Source: Minwuia thermotolerans (GTDB lineage: Bacteria; Pseudomonadota; Alphaproteobacteria; Minwuiales; Minwuiaceae). From it: a stretch of DNA of 64,000 nucleotides. The stretch lies in assembly GCF_002924445.1 (NCBI RefSeq), contig NZ_PIGG01000023.1, positions 1 through 64,000 on the forward strand. Reading direction: 5' to 3'. The position numbers were made by a program, and so were the translations under genes. The notes under the pieces were generated by a model. That model was given only the letters and a program-made list of their open reading frames with translations, had not been told where the DNA came from and did no database searches. Below, in pieces: positions 49,494 through 62,204 of this stretch; the stretch's first letter is position 1, and every line of letters begins with the position of its first letter.

Positions 49494-49518
49494 CGGCGGC
49501 GCGCGGAAGGCATAGATA
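49490..49518 (+). promoter_or_regulatory. rnpB promoter overlapping the LysR stop codon
   Basis: TTGACG (49490-49495) shares the LysR TGA stop (49491-49493). A 17-bp spacer leads to TAGATA (49513-49518), placing transcription start near 49525, close to the 5' end of the RNase P RNA helix P1. There is no terminator between the two genes. Confidence 0.7.
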
Positions 49519-49522
49519 CCGC

Positions 49523-49915
<393 letters not shown>

Positions 49916-49961
49916 CTTCACGGCAATCGCTACGGAAATTTCCGGAACAACCCCGAACGAG

Positions 49962-50258
49962 CTACTTGTTGCCCTTCTTGAAGGCGTTGTCGTTCGGATC
50001 GTTGTTGGGATTGTTCGACGTGCCGCCGCCGCAGCCGAAGCCGCCGCCCCGGCCGTTGCCGCCGCCACGGCCGAAGCCGATGCCCGGCCCGCTGCCGCAG
50101 CCGCCGCTGGGGAATGCCGCGCGGGCGGTGTCCAGGCGGGTGACCGTCGGCGCCGCGTAGAGAGCCGCCGCGCCAAGTCCGAGACGGGTCAACGCCGCGC
50201 GGCGGGAAAGGCCGCGTTTCTGTTCGCTGTCACGGTTCATGTCAGTCACGCTGTCCAT
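49962..50258 (-). CDS. Small glycine-rich protein with Tat signal
   Basis: 98 residues. The N-terminal region has SRRAALTRLGLGAAALYAAP, a twin-arginine consensus followed by a hydrophobic stretch and a possible cleavage at ARA. The mature part is mainly Gly with Cys, Arg, Phe, Asn and Asp (GCGSGPGIGFGRGGGNGRG, and a second Gly/Cys run), ending NDNAFKKGNK. Function unknown. A second in-frame ATG occurs six codons in. A TTGACA (minus strand 50307-50302) may be its own -35. It stands 79 bp downstream of the RTX protein gene in the same direction. Confidence 0.7.
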   Translation of the reverse strand: MDSVTDMNRDSEQKRGLSRRAALTRLGLGAAALYAAPTVTRLDTARAAFPSGGCGSGPGIGFGRGGGNGRGGGFGCGGGTSNNPNNDPNDNAFKKGNK

Positions 50259-50337
50259 TGTATTCAGGTAAGTACGCAGAAAACAGTAAACAAGAGGCTG
50301 TTGTCAAACGATCGCCACTTCTTTCGGCACCGGAACA

Positions 50338-53300
50338 TCAGATCGTGAACAGCAGGTTGTTGTCGTCGTCGAAGACATCGACGTCGCCGCCGTTCTGCGA
50401 CAGCGCCAGCGCCTCGTTGATCGTCAGGCCACCCCCGTCCATCAGGTTCAGTTCCGTCACCGCGCCGGCGTCGAAGGTGATCGTGCCATTGCCGTCAACG
50501 AAGGAAACCTTCATCAGCCCGCCGCCGAGATCCTCGAACCCGAGTTCCGCCAGGCCGGAGACGCCGAGGATATTCAGCGCATTGCCCGCTCCGAAGTCCT
50601 GGATCACGTCATCATTGGTTTCCAGATCGGTGCGCCTGGCGAACAGGTAGGTGTCCTTCTGGTTCGCGCCGCCCAGCAGGGTGTCGGAGCCATTACCGCC
50701 GTCGAGCGTATCGAAGCCGACATTGCCGCGCAGGTCGTCATTGCCGTCACCGCCCCGCAGGATGTCGTCGCCCTCGTCGCCGATGACGAAGTCGTCGCCG
50801 TCGCCGCCGTCCAGCTCGTCGCGGCCGGCATTGCCGCGCAGCTTGTCGTTGCCCCCGCCGCCCAGGATCGTGTCGTCGGCGCCCATGCCGAAGAGTTCGT
50901 CGTCGCCCTCGCCGCCGTCGATGAAGTCGGCGCCGCCATCGGCGTTGATGAAGTCCGCGCCGTCGCCGCCGAACAGCCGGTCGCCGTCGAGACCGCCGCG
51001 GAGCTGGTCGTCGCCGTCGCCGCCTTCGATCGTGTCGGCGCCGTCATTGCCGCGCAGCACGTCGTCGCCCAGGCCGCCGAAGATCAGGTCGTCGCCGTCC
51101 TCGCCGTCGGCGAAGTCGTTGCCGGCCCCGCCATGCAGCTCGTCGTCCCCCGCATTGCCGCGCAGGTTGTCCGCACCGGCTTCGCCATGGAGGGTGTCGT
51201 TGCCGGCGAAGCCGCGCAGGAAGTCGTCGCCCTCGCCGCCCTCGACCAGATCGTCGCCGCCGTCGGAGACGAGGAAGTCGTTGCCGTCACCGCCGAACAG
51301 GAAATCGCCGTCATTGCCGCCGCGCAGCACGTCGTCGCCGTCGCCGCCGAGCACGGTGTCGATGCCGGCGTCACCGCGGATGGTGTCGTTGCCGCCATCG
51401 CCGGACGCTTCGTCGTCGCCGGAGCCGGCCTCGATGAAGTCGTTGCCCAGGCCGCCCAGAACGCGGTCTGCGCCGCCATTGCCGCGCACGGTGTCGTCGC
51501 CGTCGCCGCCGTCGACGGTATCGTCGCCGGCATTGCCGAAGATCCGGTCGTTGCCGGCAGCGCCGAGCACACTGTCATTGCCGTCGCCGCCTTCGACGAA
51601 GTCGTCGCCGTCGCCGCCGTCGACCGTGTCATGGCCCTCGTCGCCCTTCACGGTGTCGCGGTCGGCATCGCCCGCCAGAACGTCGTCGCCGAAGCGGCCG
51701 CGCAGGATGTCATTGCCTTCACCGCCGGAGAGAACATCGTCATCGGAGTCGCCGTCGAGGAAGTCGGCGCCAAGGCCGCCAATCAGCGTATCGCGGCCGT
51801 CGCCGCCCTTCAGGGTGTCGTCGCCGTCGCCGCCATAGAGCTCGTCGTCACCGGCCTCGCCCAGGATCGAGTCGCTGCCGCTGCCGCCATAGATCGTGTC
51901 GTCGCCGAAATTGCCGCGCAGGAAGTCGTCGCCCTCCTCGCCATGCACGATGTCCTGGCCGTCTCCGCCTTCCATGGTGTCGTTGCCGGCGCCGCCATAG
52001 GCCGTGTCGTTGCCGTCGGCGGCGTTGAGCGAGTCGTCGCCCTGCTCGGCAAACAGGAGGTCGTCGCCCTCGTTGCCCGCCACCAGGTCGTCGCCCCAGC
52101 CGCCATAGACAGTGTCGTTGCCGGCATTGCCCTCGACGAAATCGTTGCCCCAGCCGCCATAGACCGTGTCGTCGTCGTCGAAGGCGCAGACCGTGTCGTC
52201 GTCGTCGCCGCCGAACAGCAGATCATTGCCGTCGCCGCCGAAGACCCAGTCATTGCCCGCGCCGCCGAACTGGGTGTCATTGCCGTTGCCGCCGCCGACG
52301 AAATCGTTGTTCGGGCCGTCACCGGGCACGAAGAGCGGCAGACCCGAGAAGATCACCGCGCCGGTATAGACATTGCCGCCGCTGGGGCGCGCGCCGCCTT
52401 CCTCGTTGTCTTCGCCGTAGATGTCGGTGACGCCGAAGTTCGCACCGCCGGTCTGGTAGCCCTGGAAATGCGCGGGATCGAAGGTCAGTTCGCCTTCGGA
52501 GGCGTCGGTCACCGCGCCATTGAATTCGATCGCCTCGACGAAGAGGTTGCGGTCCTCGTCGCAGTTCTCGGGGCCGAACGAGTTCTCCTCGGTGACGCCG
52601 TCCCAGGCGTCGTTGAGCATGTCGATGCGGACCTCGCCGGCACGCTGCTCCAGCGTGAGACCGGAGATGTCGAAGCTGTAGGCGTCCAGCGACTGGGTCA
52701 CGGTCACCGTGCCGACCACAACGCCGCCCACCGAGACCTGCATCTCGGGAAACACGCCGTCGAGCGGAGAGCCGTGGGCGTGAACGATCAGCGTGTCGGA
52801 ATCCTCGTAGGACGCGCCGCCGCCGTCGCCGAACAGCAGGTCGTTGCCGTCGATGCCGCGGATGTCGTCATTGCCGCCGCCGCCGATCAGGGTGTTGTCG
52901 CCGGCGCTGCCGGTCATGGTGTCGTCGAAGTCCGTCCCGACGACGCCCTGGATGCCGGTCAGTTGCAGTTCGTTACCGCCAGCGTCGACGGCGCGGTCAT
53001 TCTGCAGCGCGGCGACGATGCCGCCGTCGGCGCTGGCGAAGCTGATGGTGTTCTGGCCCCCGCCGCCGTCGATCGTGTCGGCGCCGCCAAAGCCGTCGAT
53101 GGTGTCGTCGCCTGTGCCGCCTTCGATGACGTTCGCGCCGGCGTCGCCGATCAGGATGTCGGCGTGATCCGAGCCACGCAGGTTCTCGACGCCACTCAGG
53201 CTGTCGATCCAGCCGTCGCCGTCCTTCTCCGCAATGCCCTCGGCGAGGCTGACGATGACGGTGCCCTGGGCGCCGGAATAGTCCGCCGTATCGACGCCGT

Positions 53301-54924
53301 CGCCGCCTTCGAGCACATCGGAGCCGCGGCCGCCGGTGAGGACATCGTCGCCCGCGCCGCCGTCGACCGTGTCATGGCCGTCGCCGCCGTGGAGCGCGTC
53401 ATCGCCCTGTTCGCCGGCGATCGCGTCATCGCCGCAATCGCCGAAGATGGTGTCGTCGAAGTCGCCGCCGGCCGGCGTGGCGGTCAGGCGATAGAGATAG
53501 TAGTCGCTGGAATCGCTGGCCCCGTCCGGCGTCCCGTCCGAATAGGGCAGCGCGGTCAGCTCCAGTGCGGCGAAGGCGCCGAATCCGCCGATGCTGACCA
53601 CCGCGACGCCCGGGATGCCGCCCAGGTCGTGGTCGTTGGTCACATCCTCGGGACCGAAGGTGCCGCGCGCGATCTCGCTGCCTTCCGCATCGAGGGCGCG
53701 CCATTGGCCAACCTCGCCGCCGCTCTCGCCGGGAATGAGATGGGTCAGGGTGATCTCGGCGCTTTCGACCGGCTGCTCGAACTCGGCCAGCAGCGCCTCG
53801 GACGCGCCCGTCGCCGCATGGTTGATCTGTCCCGAAACCGGCGAGCCGCCGGCGACGCCGATGCCGTTGGGATCCTGGGAAACCGTCGCCGCACTGCCGG
53901 AAAGATCGGTTGCGGAGAGCGTGACGCCGTTGGCCGTGAAGTCGGCGATCGTCGCCTCGGCAGTAAACGGCTCGGCCGGCGCCCCGGATGCGCCCGCGTC
54001 ACCGAAGATGCTGTCGGCGCCCTTGCCGCCGTAGAGCAGGTCGTCGCCCTCGCCGCCCTCGATGGTGTCGTCGCCGCCCTGGCCGAACAGTTCGTCGTCG
54101 CCGACGCCGCCGGTCAGGTACTCGTCGAAGTCGATGGAACCGCTTTCGTTCGACAGGCCGTCGAAGGCCCCGTCGAAGTCATGCTCTTCCGCGGCATGGT
54201 CGGAAAGCGGCAGGTCGCCGCGCTCGACGCCATCCTTGATGACGAAGAGTTCGCCTTCGCCGGGACCGGCTTCCGGGTCGGCATTGTTGCCGGCCTTGAC
54301 CGCCAGCGCGATCAGCTCGCTGCCGGGATAGTTCAGTTCGACGAACGCCTGCAGGGGCAGGTCGTCGGGATCGTGGATGGCGTCCTCGCCGTCGGGAAAC
54401 CCCTCGACCTTTACCTTGGTAACACAGCCCTCGCCGTCGTCGAGATAGAGCACGACGTTGGAGAGCGCCTTGTCGAAAGTGGGAAAGTGATCGCTGGCGG
54501 GACTGTCGTCGCAGCCGCACGGGTCGTCTTCATGACCGCCGCCACCGCCGCCGCCATACCCGCCGGAACCTTCTCCCGACCCGGCGGAGCCACTGCCCGC
54601 TGCGCCAGAGCCCTCGCCGGATCCGCCATACCCACCCGTGCCTTTGGAACCGCCGGAACCACCACCGCCGCCGGAAGCGTCGGAGCCCTTTGACCCCTTC
54701 GAGCCGTCGGAACCCTTCGAACCACCGGAGCCTTTCGAGCCGCCGGAACCACCGCCCCCGCCACCGGAAGCGTCGGAGCCCTTTGACCCCTTCGAGCCGT
54801 CGGAGCCTTTCGAACCGCCGGAACCACCGCCCCCGCCACCGGAAGCGCCTGAGCCCCCGGAACCCTTCGAATCCTCGCCCCAAGCGGAACGGTATTCGTC
54901 TTCGTCGCGGTCATTGTTGGCCAT
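50338..54924 (-). CDS. Giant RTX (haemolysin-type calcium-binding repeat) protein with Lys/Gly/Ser-rich N-terminus
   Basis: 1528 residues. Residues 1-130 are low complexity (Gly, Ser, Lys, Asp) with a tandem repeat of 31 residues; 131-260 form an acidic domain with Cys; 271-310 and about 485-690 hold RTX nonapeptides (GGxGxDxUx); a domain near 710-810 (DTLIVHAHGSPLDG to DRNLFVEAIEFNGA) resembles calcium-dependent xylan-binding modules (CBM36/60); about 865-1420 is one array of some sixty RTX repeats; the C-terminal 105 residues (DTYLFARRTDLETNDDVIQD onward) look like a type I secretion signal region. Calcium-folded secreted protein. No HlyB/HlyD/TolC genes are near. Function may be adhesion or surface layer. 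Confidence 0.93.
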   Translation of the reverse strand: MANNDRDEDEYRSAWGEDSKGSGGSGASGGGGGGSGGSKGSDGSKGSKGSDASGGGGGGSGGSKGSGGSKGSDGSKGSKGSDASGGGGGSGGSKGTGGYGGSGEGSGAAGSGSAGSGEGSGGYGGGGGGGHEDDPCGCDDSPASDHFPTFDKALSNVVLYLDDGEGCVTKVKVEGFPDGEDAIHDPDDLPLQAFVELNYPGSELIALAVKAGNNADPEAGPGEGELFVIKDGVERGDLPLSDHAAEEHDFDGAFDGLSNESGSIDFDEYLTGGVGDDELFGQGGDDTIEGGEGDDLLYGGKGADSIFGDAGASGAPAEPFTAEATIADFTANGVTLSATDLSGSAATVSQDPNGIGVAGGSPVSGQINHAATGASEALLAEFEQPVESAEITLTHLIPGESGGEVGQWRALDAEGSEIARGTFGPEDVTNDHDLGGIPGVAVVSIGGFGAFAALELTALPYSDGTPDGASDSSDYYLYRLTATPAGGDFDDTIFGDCGDDAIAGEQGDDALHGGDGHDTVDGGAGDDVLTGGRGSDVLEGGDGVDTADYSGAQGTVIVSLAEGIAEKDGDGWIDSLSGVENLRGSDHADILIGDAGANVIEGGTGDDTIDGFGGADTIDGGGGQNTISFASADGGIVAALQNDRAVDAGGNELQLTGIQGVVGTDFDDTMTGSAGDNTLIGGGGNDDIRGIDGNDLLFGDGGGASYEDSDTLIVHAHGSPLDGVFPEMQVSVGGVVVGTVTVTQSLDAYSFDISGLTLEQRAGEVRIDMLNDAWDGVTEENSFGPENCDEDRNLFVEAIEFNGAVTDASEGELTFDPAHFQGYQTGGANFGVTDIYGEDNEEGGARPSGGNVYTGAVIFSGLPLFVPGDGPNNDFVGGGNGNDTQFGGAGNDWVFGGDGNDLLFGGDDDDTVCAFDDDDTVYGGWGNDFVEGNAGNDTVYGGWGDDLVAGNEGDDLLFAEQGDDSLNAADGNDTAYGGAGNDTMEGGDGQDIVHGEEGDDFLRGNFGDDTIYGGSGSDSILGEAGDDELYGGDGDDTLKGGDGRDTLIGGLGADFLDGDSDDDVLSGGEGNDILRGRFGDDVLAGDADRDTVKGDEGHDTVDGGDGDDFVEGGDGNDSVLGAAGNDRIFGNAGDDTVDGGDGDDTVRGNGGADRVLGGLGNDFIEAGSGDDEASGDGGNDTIRGDAGIDTVLGGDGDDVLRGGNDGDFLFGGDGNDFLVSDGGDDLVEGGEGDDFLRGFAGNDTLHGEAGADNLRGNAGDDELHGGAGNDFADGEDGDDLIFGGLGDDVLRGNDGADTIEGGDGDDQLRGGLDGDRLFGGDGADFINADGGADFIDGGEGDDELFGMGADDTILGGGGNDKLRGNAGRDELDGGDGDDFVIGDEGDDILRGGDGNDDLRGNVGFDTLDGGNGSDTLLGGANQKDTYLFARRTDLETNDDVIQDFGAGNALNILGVSGLAELGFEDLGGGLMKVSFVDGNGTITFDAGAVTELNLMDGGGLTINEALALSQNGGDVDVFDDDNNLLFTI
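54671..54804 (-). repeat. 93-bp-spaced tandem duplication in the RTX N-terminal coding region
   Basis: A 41-bp stretch is identical at 54671-54711 and 54764-54804, exactly 93 bp (31 codons) apart, in frame. It encodes the repeated Ser-Lys-Gly-Asp block. Recent duplication or slippage is likely. Confidence 0.8.
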
Positions 54925-55349
54925 GGGTCGGTTCCGGCTCAGATCGTTACATTATTCAACAGCTTGGGCTCAGCCAAGCAATGCACGTGCCACACCGGAG
55001 CATCCCGTATCGCGGGAATTCGGACGCTGTGAACACGCGCCCAGCAATCACGACAGGACGCAAAAACCCGCCCGGAACTGCGCGATCAAATCGAAACCGC
55101 TTACGAAACACCTTCCAACACATTGAAAAACATGAATTCTCGGGCCTTGCCGGAGATGTCCGATCGACTCGATCCGCCTTCCGGGGTTGACGGTCAACAT
55201 TGCCCGAGAGTTCTGGGCGATCTGAGGCCTGTCCACAATTGGAACAGATTTCGGCCTCTTTTTGGATGCGAGAAGGCGCTTTTCCGGCAGGCGGCCGATC
55301 GTTGGCCTGCGCGATTGCAATCCATCCGGAGTGGAACGAAACTGAAACA
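54925..55349. promoter_or_regulatory. Divergent 425-bp gap between the RTX gene and the phosphotransferase
   Basis: No protein or RNA gene is recognised. A dyad GTTGAC-G-GTCAAC lies at 55186-55198 and is enclosed by longer inverted arms TCTCGGGC (55138-55145) and GCCCGAGA (55202-55209). For the RTX gene, TTGGCT, 17 bp, TAATGT about 30 bp upstream of the start (read on the minus strand) is a weak promoter candidate. Confidence 0.4.
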
Positions 55350-56330
55350 ATGACCAGCCGGGCCGACGAGGCGATCAGCATTGCAGGCGAGATTTTCGGC
55401 CGCCCCGTCGACCGGGTCGACCGACTGGTCGCGTCTTCGGTCCGGGCGATCCGCCTCGGCAGCGGCGGCGAGACCCTGATCGCCGCGCGGCGCCCCAGCG
55501 AGGACCGCGCCGCGCTGGAGGCGGCGGTTCTGACGGGCCTGTCCGAACATGGTGCGCCCGTGCCCGGGCTCATCGCGCAGCGCGGACGCTGGGTGTTCCA
55601 GGAAGATCTTCCCGGCGAGCGGCTGAGCGTCGCCCTCTGGAACCCGGCGCATGACTCCGAGGCGTCGCTGCGGCGGGCGCTCGATACGCTGGCCGGCATT
55701 CACGAGGCGGGCCGCCGCGCCGGACTGGACCGGCGCGTTGCGCGCCTCGGCACGGCGACGGACTGGCGGCGGCGGCTGGCGGGCATGCCCGAACGGCTGG
55801 CCCAGGTCAGCGGGACTGCGCTGCCGGGCTACGACCGCACCGCTCTGGCCGACCGGCTCGCGCCGCGGGCGTTCGCGCTGGTGAAGTGGGACGCCCGGCC
55901 GGCCAACGCCATGCTATCGTCCGATGGCGCGATCCGCTGGTTCGACTGGGAGCACTGCGGCTGCCGCGATCCCCTGGACGATGCGGCCTGGCTGCTGGGC
56001 GACGAGTACCTGCCGGATCCGGACGGCGCCGCGCTGCTGGAACATGCCGTCGAGCGGATCGCAGGCAACGCCGGCGGCGCGCGGAACTACCTGCTGGCCA
56101 TGACCGTGCTCCACATGTCCGTGCGCCTGGCCCTGATCCTGGAGAAGCGGGAAAGTCATGGCGGCTGGCGGGACTGGGAGACCTGTCTGAAGCTCGACAA
56201 GGTCGGCAGCACCGCGCTCGCCTTCCGCCGCACCGCCGGGCGCGCCGGCCGCTGGGCCGCGGAGGACCCCCTTCTCGCCCCATTGGCGCGGTTCTTCGAA
56301 GCCCTCGCTGACTGGACGCCCGATGCGTAA
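55350..56330 (+). CDS. Aminoglycoside phosphotransferase-fold kinase-like protein
   Basis: 326 residues from ATG (MTSRADEAI). The fold is of the choline/aminoglycoside kinase type, with the Brenner-like motif as KWDARPANAML (catalytic Asp and Asn kept, but Lys where His or similar is usual) and the metal Asp in RWFDWEHCGCRDP. The N-lobe is short. Substrate is unknown; this is not evidence of antibiotic resistance. Its 3' end overlaps mmcB by 8 bp. Confidence 0.85.
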   Translation: MTSRADEAISIAGEIFGRPVDRVDRLVASSVRAIRLGSGGETLIAARRPSEDRAALEAAVLTGLSEHGAPVPGLIAQRGRWVFQEDLPGERLSVALWNPAHDSEASLRRALDTLAGIHEAGRRAGLDRRVARLGTATDWRRRLAGMPERLAQVSGTALPGYDRTALADRLAPRAFALVKWDARPANAMLSSDGAIRWFDWEHCGCRDPLDDAAWLLGDEYLPDPDGAALLEHAVERIAGNAGGARNYLLAMTVLHMSVRLALILEKRESHGGWRDWETCLKLDKVGSTALAFRRTAGRAGRWAAEDPLLAPLARFFEALADWTPDA

Positions 56331-56759
56331 CGGCGGCGAGCGGCCCGACGGCATCGCCCTCGCCCGCGGCGTGGTACGCCTGCTCGCCGAGCGCGACCTC
56401 CCCTCGATCACCGAGGTGCGGCTGAAGAACGGCCGCCGCGCCGATGTCATGGCCCTCGCCAGGGACGGCGAGATCTGGATCGTCGAGGTCAAGTCCTCGG
56501 TCGCTGACTACCGGTCCGATTCCAAGTGGGGCGACTATCTCGAATTCTGCGACCGCTATTTCTTCGCCGTGCCGCCGGATTTCCCGGCGGAGCTGATCCC
56601 GGCCGAATGCGGCCTGATCGTCGCCGACGCCTTCGGCGGCGAGATCGTGCGCCACGCCCCGGCCGAGCGGCTGTCGGCGGCGCGGCGAAAGGCGGTCACG
56701 CTGCGCTTCGCCCGGATGGCTGCCGCGCGCCTGCTCGCCCCGCCGCCGGGCACACCAGC

Positions 56760-56763
<4 letters not shown>
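56323..56763 (+). CDS. mmcB: MmcB family DNA repair protein
   Basis: 146 residues. Resembles a PD-(D/E)XK nuclease fold: RLKNGRRADVMALARDGEIWIVEVKSS holds the Asp and Glu-X-Lys core. The CKWGDYLEFCDRYFFAVP-type block and LIVADAFGGEIVRH follow. MmcB is an alphaproteobacterial SOS-linked protein of mostly unknown mechanism. The stop shares a CTAG tetramer with the convergent metH gene. It is translationally coupled to the phosphotransferase gene. Confidence 0.9.
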
Positions 56764-60248
<3,485 letters not shown>

Positions 60249-60278
60249 GTGGATTGTGTTCCTTGCGGGGTCGGATAT

Positions 60279-61184
60279 TCAGCGCGCTGCCGAGGCGGCG
60301 GCGACGGCGGCCTCGGACTCGGCGGTGCCGGCCAGACGCTTGCAGATCTCCACCGTCAGATCCGACTTGTTCAGCGTGTAGAAGTGGAAGGAGCGGACGC
60401 CGTGGCGCACCAGGCGCGCGCAGAGTTCGTGGGCCAGATCGACGGAGCGTTTGCGGCGATCCTCGACCTGCTCGAGCCCCTCATAGGCGGCCACGACCAT
60501 GGGCGGCACGACCGCCTCGCACTGGGCCGCGAATCGCTGCACCTGCTCGATGTCCCGGATCGGCAGAATGCCGGGAATGACCGGCTTGTAGACGCCGGCG
60601 GCGGCCAGCCTGTCGCGGTAGCGCAGGAAGGAATCCGCGTCGAAGAAGAACTGGGTGATGGCGCGGTCGGCGCCGGCGTCCAGCTTCGCCTTCAGGTTCT
60701 CCAGATCGGCCTCCGGCGTCGGCGAATCCGGATGCTTCTCGGGATAGGCCGCCACCGAGATGTCGAAATCGTGGATCTTCTTCAGGCCCGCCACGAGTTC
60801 GGCGGCGTTGGCATAGCCCTCCGCGTGCGGCCTGTAGGGGCCTTCATCGCGGGAATCGCCGCGCAGGGCGACGATGCGGCCGATGCCATGGTCCAGAAAG
60901 GTCTGCGCCGCCGCATCGACGGCCTCGCGGCTCTGTCCCGCCGCGGTCAGGTGCGCCGCGCCCGGCGAGCCGCTCGCCTTCTGTACCGCCAGCACAGCGT
61001 CCAGCGTGCCGGTCTGGTTGGAGCCCCCGGCACCGTAGGTGACCGAGCAGAACTCCGGATCCAGCGGCTTGAAGGCCGCGGCCGCACGGGAGATACCCCG
61101 CCAGCCCGCTTCGGTCTTCGGCGGGAAGAACTCGAACGAGAAATCGAGCCGGTCGAGGCCGGTCGGCATGACGTTCATCTTCAT
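60279..61184 (-). CDS. metF: Methylenetetrahydrofolate reductase
   Basis: 301 residues from an ATG overlapping the upstream regulator stop (ATGA). FAD-dependent reduction of methylenetetrahydrofolate to supply methyl groups to MetH. Key segments are FSFEFFPPKTEAGW, FCSVTYGAGGS (FAD and substrate), the ALRGDSR loop, AAYPEKHPDSP and FFFDADSF. The C-terminal HFYTLNKSDLTVEIC is typical. Operon order is regulator, metF, metH. Confidence 0.97.
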   Translation of the reverse strand: MKMNVMPTGLDRLDFSFEFFPPKTEAGWRGISRAAAAFKPLDPEFCSVTYGAGGSNQTGTLDAVLAVQKASGSPGAAHLTAAGQSREAVDAAAQTFLDHGIGRIVALRGDSRDEGPYRPHAEGYANAAELVAGLKKIHDFDISVAAYPEKHPDSPTPEADLENLKAKLDAGADRAITQFFFDADSFLRYRDRLAAAGVYKPVIPGILPIRDIEQVQRFAAQCEAVVPPMVVAAYEGLEQVEDRRKRSVDLAHELCARLVRHGVRSFHFYTLNKSDLTVEICKRLAGTAESEAAVAAASAAR

Positions 61185-62194
61185 TGCCCCTGCTTTCCCT
61201 GATTGCCTGGTTTCACGGCCGACCAGATGCCGACCGGCAGCGGGCGGCCGGAGAGCTTGACGCTCTCGCCGGTTTCCAGCCCTGCCGTTTCGAACCAGCT
61301 TTCTATTTCCTCGTCGCTGAAGCCGAGCCGGCGATGCGCCTGCTCCGTCTTCAACTGCTCCATGTCGTGCGGCAGCAGGTCCGCGATGACCAGCCGCCCG
61401 CCGGGCCGCAGCACACGCGCGGCCTCCCGCACCACGACGTCGGGATCGTCCAGGTAGTGCAGCACCTGATGCGCCGTGATCAGATCGAAGCTGGCCTTGC
61501 CATACGGCAGCCGGCGGATGTCCGCCTGCCGCACCTGGACGTGCTCGAAATCCGGACGGTCGATCGCCTGACGGGCGACACCAAGCATCTCGCTGTTGAT
61601 GTCGACGCCGATGGCGGTTTCCGCGCGGCCGGCCAGGATCGCCAGCAAACGCCCCGTACCGGTGCCGAGATCCAGCATGTCGCCCAGCCGGCCCCAGCCC
61701 AGTATCGCGTGCAGCGCCGTCTCCACCTCCCGCTCCGAGACCTGAAGCCGGGTCATCTCCGACCAGTGCTCGGCGTTGCGGGAGAAATAGCTCTGGGCGA
61801 CGGCGCGGCGGCGGTTCCTGACCTCCTCCAGCCGTTCCAGAATCTCGGAGGTCTCGCCCTCCTCGACGTCGAGAAGTTCGTCGATCAGACGGCCGAGCGG
61901 CGCCACGCCGCCCTGCAGCGCCAGCCGGTACATGACCCATGTCCCCTCCGCATAACGGTTGAGGAGGCCGGCGTCGCACAGCACTTTCAGATGGCGGGAG
62001 ACCCGGGGCTGGCTCTGTCCGATGATCCAGGTCAGTTCCGAAACGGACAGTTCGCAGCGCCGGCAAAGCATCAGCAGGCGGAGCCGCGTGGGGTCTCCGG
62101 CCGCCTTCAGGGCCTCGATCAACTCGGCCGAGGACAGCTTTCCCGCCGTCGTCTCGGCCTCGTCCGGGGCCTCATATTGCCAGCTCAATGCCAT
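61181..62194 (-). CDS. ArsR-family regulator fused to a SAM methyltransferase-like domain (SahR-like)
   Basis: 337 residues. Residues 1-110 are an ArsR winged helix (AAGDPTRLRLLMLC, QSQPRVSRHLKVLCDAGL). Residues 145-330 are a Rossmann methyltransferase fold with the SAM/SAH motif LDLGTGTGRLLAILAG and TAHQVLHYLDDPD. Known alphaproteobacterial SahR-type regulators bind S-adenosylhomocysteine and control the methionine cycle; the position upstream of metF-metH with an inverted repeat next to its start fits that. Whether it has methyltransferase activity is unknown. Confidence 0.88.
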   Translation of the reverse strand: MALSWQYEAPDEAETTAGKLSSAELIEALKAAGDPTRLRLLMLCRRCELSVSELTWIIGQSQPRVSRHLKVLCDAGLLNRYAEGTWVMYRLALQGGVAPLGRLIDELLDVEEGETSEILERLEEVRNRRRAVAQSYFSRNAEHWSEMTRLQVSEREVETALHAILGWGRLGDMLDLGTGTGRLLAILAGRAETAIGVDINSEMLGVARQAIDRPDFEHVQVRQADIRRLPYGKASFDLITAHQVLHYLDDPDVVVREAARVLRPGGRLVIADLLPHDMEQLKTEQAHRRLGFSDEEIESWFETAGLETGESVKLSGRPLPVGIWSAVKPGNQGKQGQ

Positions 62195-62204
62195 GGTCAG
62201 ACTT

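Noticed and set aside
53426-53704. Arg-rich short frame inside the RTX gene
   Set aside because: A shadow of the RTX repeats in another frame.
51133-54693. 1186-residue open frame on the plus strand opposite the RTX gene
   Set aside because: The nonapeptide repeats have few stop codons in the antisense frame. The Val/Ala-rich product has no domain and no ribosome site.
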